Shown: one piece after another, positions 5,784 through 9,138 of the stretch | Layout of the letters: the number at the start of each line of letters is the position of its first letter | Numbering within the stretch: position 1 is the first letter of the stretch | Origin: Burkholderia sp. | Lineage (GTDB): Bacteria > Pseudomonadota > Gammaproteobacteria > Burkholderiales > Burkholderiaceae | Length of the DNA stretch: 9,138 nt | Assembly: GCA_030151225.1 (NCBI GenBank) | Contig: JASLEG010000253.1 | Span: forward strand, 1-9,138 | Direction of reading: 5' to 3' | The notes under the pieces: model-generated | What the model saw: only the letters and a program-made list of their open reading frames with translations | Told to the model about the DNA's origin: nothing | Database searches by the model: none | Program-made: the position numbers and the translations under genes

Positions 5784-7199
5784 ATGACAGTCAGCAACGC
5801 AGCCCCGGCGGCTCCCCGCCAGGCCGTGCGCGCGGCGGTGGCCGCGTTCGTCGGCACCACGATCGAGTGGTACGACTTCTATATCTACGGCACCGCCGCC
5901 GCGCTCGTGTTCGGCAAGGTGTTCTTCTCGCCGCAGATGTCGCCGGCCGTCGCCACGCTGCTCGCGTTCGTGACCTTCTGGGCCGGCTTCGTGGCGCGCC
6001 CGCTCGGCGGCATCGTGTTCGGCCATCTGGGCGACCGCATCGGCCGCAAGCGCGCGCTCGTCGTCACGCTGACGATGATGGGCGTGGCCACCACCGGCAT
6101 CGGCCTGCTGCCGTCCTACGCGCAGATCGGCGCGTGGGCGCCCGTGGCGCTGGTGCTGCTGCGCATCGTGCAGGGCGTGGCGGTGGGCGGCGAGTGGGGG
6201 GGCGCGGTGCTGATCGCGACCGAGAGCGCGCCGCGCCACCGGCGCATCCTCTACGCGGCCTGCGCGCAGCAGGGCGCGCCCGCCGGCAACCTGCTCGCCA
6301 CCGGCGCGTTCTTCGCGCTGAGCGCGGTGCCCGTGCCGGCCTTCCTCGGCTGGGGCTGGCGCATTCCCTTCGTGCTGTCGGCCGTGCTGGTGGCGGTGGG
6401 CATGCTGGTGCGGCTCAAGCTCGAGGAATCGGCCGACATGCGCCGCGTGCTGGCGAGCCGCCGCACGGTGAAGCTGCCGATCGCCGAGGTGCTGCGCGAG
6501 CATCGCACCATGGTGCTGCTCGCGGCCGGCGCGCTGCCGCTGATCCACGTCACCTATTTGCGCAGCACCTTCGCGCTGTCGTGGGCCACCCGGTCGCTCG
6601 GCTATGCCCAGTCGACCTTTCTCGCGATGCTCGCGCTGTCGCTCGTGGTGCAGTTCGCGATGCAGCCGGTGGGCGCGTGGATCGTGTCGCGTTTCGACAT
6701 GCGGCGCGCCATGTGCGCGATCCTGCTGCCCGAATTCGTGCTGATGCCGGCGATGTTCTTCGCGCTCGAAACCCGTTCGGTGCCGCTCGCCACCCTGGCG
6801 ATGTGCCTGTCGACGATTCCGTCCGCGATGTTCTACGGCGCGGTGGGCGGCGTGCTGGCGCGTGCCTTCCCGGCCCAGGTGCGCTACACGGGGCTGTCGC
6901 TGGCCTATCAGCTCTGCTCGCTGGTGGTGGGCGGCGGCACGCCGGTGTTCGCGCAGGCGATCCTCAACGCCACCGGCGGCATCACCGGCGTGGCGATCGC
7001 CTCGGCGGCGTACGCGGCCGTGTCGCTGGTCTGCATGCTGGCGCTGCTCGCGCGCACCGGCCACCGCGCGAGCGAGATGTCGACGGCCGAGCGCGCCGAC
7101 GCGAGCCTCGATGCGGGGGAGGGGCACACGACGGGCGAGTCGAAACCCCTGCCGGAAAGGAAAAAGGGAGCGACGATCTCGTCGCTCCCTTCAGGTTGA
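5784..7199 (+). CDS. MFS transporter, metabolite:H+ symporter (MHS) family
   Basis: A 471-residue inner-membrane protein with about 12 hydrophobic segments. The MHS signature is clear: GTTIEWYDFYIYG (residues 24-36) in TM1, the loop 2-3 motif GDRIGRKR (83-90), and RIVQGVAVGGEWGGA (127-141) in TM4. Relatives such as ProP, ShiA, KgtP and CitA take up betaine/proline, shikimate, 2-oxoglutarate or citrate with protons. The ATG at 5784 has GGAG 7 bp upstream; an ATG at 5700 would add 28 residues without signature or ribosome-binding site. Its place 93 bp after the CoA-transferase suggests that it imports the acid activated by that enzyme. The hydrophilic tail is unusual: its last dozen or so codons are written by the hairpin terminator of the opposing yggX gene. 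Confidence 0.9.
   Translation: MTVSNAAPAAPRQAVRAAVAAFVGTTIEWYDFYIYGTAAALVFGKVFFSPQMSPAVATLLAFVTFWAGFVARPLGGIVFGHLGDRIGRKRALVVTLTMMGVATTGIGLLPSYAQIGAWAPVALVLLRIVQGVAVGGEWGGAVLIATESAPRHRRILYAACAQQGAPAGNLLATGAFFALSAVPVPAFLGWGWRIPFVLSAVLVAVGMLVRLKLEESADMRRVLASRRTVKLPIAEVLREHRTMVLLAAGALPLIHVTYLRSTFALSWATRSLGYAQSTFLAMLALSLVVQFAMQPVGAWIVSRFDMRRAMCAILLPEFVLMPAMFFALETRSVPLATLAMCLSTIPSAMFYGAVGGVLARAFPAQVRYTGLSLAYQLCSLVVGGGTPVFAQAILNATGGITGVAIASAAYAAVSLVCMLALLARTGHRASEMSTAERADASLDAGEGHTTGESKPLPERKKGATISSLPSG
7161..7191 (-). terminator. Terminator of argA-yggX, overlapping the symporter 3' end
   Basis: AAGGGAGCGACG (7164..7175) pairs with CGTCGCTCCCTT (7180..7191), a 12-bp perfect stem with loop ATCT. 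Read leftward the stem runs into TTTTTCCTTT, a good intrinsic terminator 45 bp after the yggX stop. Read rightward only CAGG follows, so it is weaker for the symporter, although the AAAAA/TTT symmetry may give some two-way function. The stem lies entirely within the symporter coding region (stop at 7197..7199). Confidence 0.85.
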
Positions 7200-7235
7200 T
7201 GCCCACGCCGGCGCGCAGCTGGCCGGGGACCGACC

Positions 7236-7511
7236 TTAGCCCTGCGTCGGCGGCACGAAGCCGGTCGCCTGATCGGCGCCTTCGCCGAAGAAGTACTTCT
7301 CGGTCTGCTTGACCAGGTACTGGCGCGCACGCGGGTCGGCCATGTTCAGGCGGTTCTCGTTGATCAGCATGGTCTGCTGCTTGAGCCAGCCCTGCCACGC
7401 TTCCTTCGAGACGCCTTCATAGATGCGCTTGCCGAGTTCGCCCGGCAGCGGCGGAAAATCGAGGCCTTCGGCTTCCTTGCCGAGCTTCGCGCATTGAACC
7501 ATACGGGTCAT
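7236..7511 (-). CDS. yggX: Probable Fe(2+)-trafficking / oxidative damage protection protein YggX
   Basis: 91 residues, the family length. It opens MTRMVQCAKLGKEAEGLDFP with the conserved Cys7, then PPLPGELGKRIYEGVSKEAW, WLKQQTMLINENRLNMADP, and ends in the usual FFGEG region. YggX is a small cytoplasmic protein that supports iron supply to Fe-S clusters and protects them against oxidants; Cys7 is needed for protection in the enteric protein. AGGAGA at 7525..7520 is an ideal ribosome-binding site 8 bp before the ATG. It lies 55 bp after argA on the same strand with no terminator between, so co-transcription is likely; the shared terminator is at 7191..7161. Confidence 0.96.
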   Translation of the reverse strand: MTRMVQCAKLGKEAEGLDFPPLPGELGKRIYEGVSKEAWQGWLKQQTMLINENRLNMADPRARQYLVKQTEKYFFGEGADQATGFVPPTQG

Positions 7512-7566
7512 CGTTGACTTCTCCTGTAATCCGGTAATCGACTGGGTGGGGGGCGCGCGGCGCCGC

Positions 7567-8934
7567 TCAGAGCTGCTTCATCAGCACGAGCGACTTGCGC
7601 TGCCAGTTGTAGAGCTTGCGGCGGTCCTCGGGCAGATCGTCCACGTTCATCTTGACGAAGCCGCGCTTGAGGAACCAGTGCTCGGTGCGCGTGGTGAGCA
7701 CGAAGATGCGCGTGAGGCCGCGCGCGCGGGCACGCTGCTCGACGCGCTTGAGCAGGCGCTCGCCGTCGCCCGAACCCTGCGCCTCGGGCGCCACGGTCAG
7801 GCAGGCCATCTCGCCGATCTTCTCCTGCGTGTACGGATACAGCGCCGCGCAGCCGAACAGCACGCCATCGTGCTCGATGACCGAGAAGTGGTCGATGTCG
7901 CGCTCGATCTGGTGGCGGCCGCGCCGCACCAGCGTGCCGTCGCTTTCCAGCGGCTCGATCAGCGTGAGGATGCCGCCGACGTCGTCGGGGGTGGCCTCGC
8001 GCAGGCTTTCCAGGTTCTCGTACGAGATCATGGTGCCCACGCCGTCGTGCAGGAACAGTTCGAGCAGCACGCCGCCGTCGAGCGGGTAGGGCACCAGGTG
8101 GGCCCGCGCCACGCCGCCGCGGCAGCCGCGGATCGCATGCTTGAGGTAGAACGCCTCGTCGCCCTGCACGTTGCCGGAATCGAACAGATCCGCGGCCGCG
8201 TCGAGCGACATTTCGGGGATCAGCTCGCCGTCGCCGTCCATCAGGCCCGGGGTTTCGGTCAGGAAGATCAGCTTGTCGGCGCGCAGCGCGATCGCGGCGG
8301 CCGAGGCCACGTCTTCCATCGACAGGTTGAACGCCTCGCCGGTGGGCGAGAAGCCGAGCGGCGAGAGCAGCACGAGCTTGCGGCTCGCGAGCGAATGGCG
8401 GATCGATTCCGCGTCGATCTTGCGCACCACGCCGGTGTGCTGGAAATCCACGCCGTCGAGAATCCCCACCGGCCGCGCCGTCACGAAGTTGCCCGACACC
8501 ACGCTGATATGCGCGTGCGCCATCGGCGAGTTCGGCAAGCCCTGGCTGACGGCGGCCTCGATGTCCAGACGCACTTCGCCGGCCGCTTCCTTCGACGACT
8601 CCAGCGCGCGCGCGTCGGTCACGCGCAGCCCGTGCGAAAACTCCGATTCCACGCCGTGCAGGCGCAACTGCTCCTCGAGCTGCGGGCGCGAGCCGTGCAC
8701 GAGCACGATCTGGATGCCCATCGCCTGCAGCAGCGCGATGTCGGCGACCAGGGCGTTCAGCAGGCCCTGCTGCACCACTTCGCCACCGAAACCGATGACG
8801 AAGGTGCTGTTGCGGAACTTGTGAATATAGGGCGCGACGGACCGCATCCAGTCGACGAACTGGGCGTGGCTGATCGCGGTCGCCTCGACGGGCGACGGCG
8901 CCGGGACGGCGGGGAGGTCGGTTTGGGAATTCAT
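7567..8934 (-). CDS. argA: Amino-acid N-acetyltransferase (N-acetylglutamate synthase)
   Basis: 455 residues, catalysing glutamate + acetyl-CoA to N-acetylglutamate, the first step of arginine synthesis. An amino-acid-kinase-like domain covers about residues 25-290 (FVIGFGGEVVQ at 45-55, VLVHGSRPQLEEQL at 77-90, later KLVLLSPLGFSPTGE); in this family it binds arginine for feedback inhibition. A GNAT domain follows, about 300-455, with LTVAPEAQGSGDG (QxxGxG acetyl-CoA loop at 386-391) and EHWFLKRGF. The chosen start gives MNSQTDLP and agrees with the usual N-terminus; a longer frame to 9030 would run through the promoter and the divergent gene. There is no Shine-Dalgarno sequence. The -10 box ends 7 bp before the ATG, suggesting a leaderless message. 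yggX follows. Confidence 0.95.
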   Translation of the reverse strand: MNSQTDLPAVPAPSPVEATAISHAQFVDWMRSVAPYIHKFRNSTFVIGFGGEVVQQGLLNALVADIALLQAMGIQIVLVHGSRPQLEEQLRLHGVESEFSHGLRVTDARALESSKEAAGEVRLDIEAAVSQGLPNSPMAHAHISVVSGNFVTARPVGILDGVDFQHTGVVRKIDAESIRHSLASRKLVLLSPLGFSPTGEAFNLSMEDVASAAAIALRADKLIFLTETPGLMDGDGELIPEMSLDAAADLFDSGNVQGDEAFYLKHAIRGCRGGVARAHLVPYPLDGGVLLELFLHDGVGTMISYENLESLREATPDDVGGILTLIEPLESDGTLVRRGRHQIERDIDHFSVIEHDGVLFGCAALYPYTQEKIGEMACLTVAPEAQGSGDGERLLKRVEQRARARGLTRIFVLTTRTEHWFLKRGFVKMNVDDLPEDRRKLYNWQRKSLVLMKQL

Positions 8935-8941
8935 GGCCGGG

Positions 8942-8949
8942 ATTATAAT
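8942..8949. promoter_or_regulatory. Palindromic -10 box shared by argA and the divergent gene
   Basis: ATTATAAT reads the same on both strands, so a consensus TATAAT is present at 8947..8942 (minus, towards argA) and at 8944..8949 (plus). The argA ATG starts 7 nt after its box and the plus-strand ATG 8 nt after its own, about where transcription should start. Candidate -35 elements are poor on both sides (GGTACA at 8971..8966 for argA, 18 bp spacing; TTGGGA at 8923..8928 for the plus strand, 15 bp). Neither start codon has a ribosome-binding site. Confidence 0.7.
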
Positions 8950-8957
8950 GCGCCCCC

Positions 8958-9138
8958 ATGTCGAATGTACCCAAAAGCTCCGCACCGAAGCACTCGGAGG
9001 CGAACGCCAGCCAGGCCGCCGCGGCGTCACGGCAACCGACGCCGTCTTCCCCGTCCCCGTCGTCCGCCACGCCGCAGTCCGGCCAGCCGCCGCGCGGCGA
9101 GCGAGCGCCCCGTGACGGCCGCCCGCCGCGCGACGGCC
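8958..9138 (+). CDS. N-terminus of probable ATP-dependent RNA helicase HrpA (truncated at window edge)
   Basis: An open frame from ATG 8958 to the window end, at least 60 codons, beginning MSNVPKSSAPKHSEANASQ. The sequence then becomes low-complexity, rich in Pro, Ser and Arg, with the repeat PRDGRPPRDG. No catalytic motif is inside the window. In my memory of Burkholderia gene order the gene divergent from argA is hrpA, a large DEAH-box helicase with a variable basic N-terminal extension, and the MSNVPKS opening fits. This is synteny-based inference. The frame has strong GC-rich codon use and a promoter box 8 bp before the ATG, so the gene itself is likely real. An antisense reading of the argA upstream region is the alternative. 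Confidence 0.6.
   Translation, partial: MSNVPKSSAPKHSEANASQAAAASRQPTPSSPSPSSATPQSGQPPRGERAPRDGRPPRDG

Noticed and set aside
4314..7312. Frames of more than 900 codons on both strands over the CoA-transferase and symporter genes
   Set aside because: Repetitive Arg/Gly/His/Ala translations with no family features; they are alternate frames of the real genes.
1..9138. CRISPR arrays, toxin-antitoxin pairs, phage defence genes, riboswitches
   Set aside because: No regularly spaced repeats, no small toxin/antitoxin pair and no riboswitch core were seen by eye on either strand.

Overview
The window looks like chromosome of a Burkholderia-type beta-proteobacterium. The core genes are very GC-rich with strong G/C third-position bias, and the order HrpA-like / argA / yggX and the protein types fit that group. 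The species cannot be fixed from the sequence.

Left part (1..~1479): the end of a mobile or integrated element, visibly richer in A/T than the rest. It opens with the last codons and right terminus of an IS481-like insertion sequence (1..140). This has landed inside a TrfA-type replication-initiator gene, of which only the first ~134 codons remain (543..141, minus). Upstream of trfA, joined by two ATGA stop/start overlaps, are a small RMF/CrpP-like protein (719..540) and an AlpA-like helix-turn-helix protein (1045..716). The operon start carries a TTGACA box and an inverted repeat that could be an autoregulatory operator. Positions 1091..1479 hold a terminator hairpin and small repeats but no convincing gene. 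The region abuts the 3' end of an intact tRNA-Val(CAC) gene (1554..1480, minus), a classical integration site. The tRNA has its own strong promoter (TTGACG, 17 bp, CATAAT).

Middle (1704..7199): a metabolic locus. A LysR regulator of the CatR/BenM type (minus) diverges from an AidB-like acyl-CoA dehydrogenase. The dehydrogenase overlaps a family III (CaiB/BaiF) CoA-transferase by GTGA, and a metabolite:H+ symporter (MHS family, MFS) follows after 93 bp. The likely logic is uptake of an organic acid, CoA activation by transfer, oxidation of the acyl-CoA, and control by LysR and an inducer. The substrate is unknown, and no thiolase or hydratase is present here.

Right part (7164..9138): core housekeeping genes. 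argA (bifunctional-architecture N-acetylglutamate synthase) and yggX (Fe(II) trafficking / oxidative damage protection) run leftward and end at a hairpin terminator buried in the 3' end of the symporter gene. Diverging from argA is the N-terminus of a proline/serine/arginine-rich protein, probably HrpA helicase. The two start codons are 23 bp apart and share a palindromic ATTATAAT box, which would give leaderless or near-leaderless mRNAs in both directions. This is the most unusual regulatory structure in the window.
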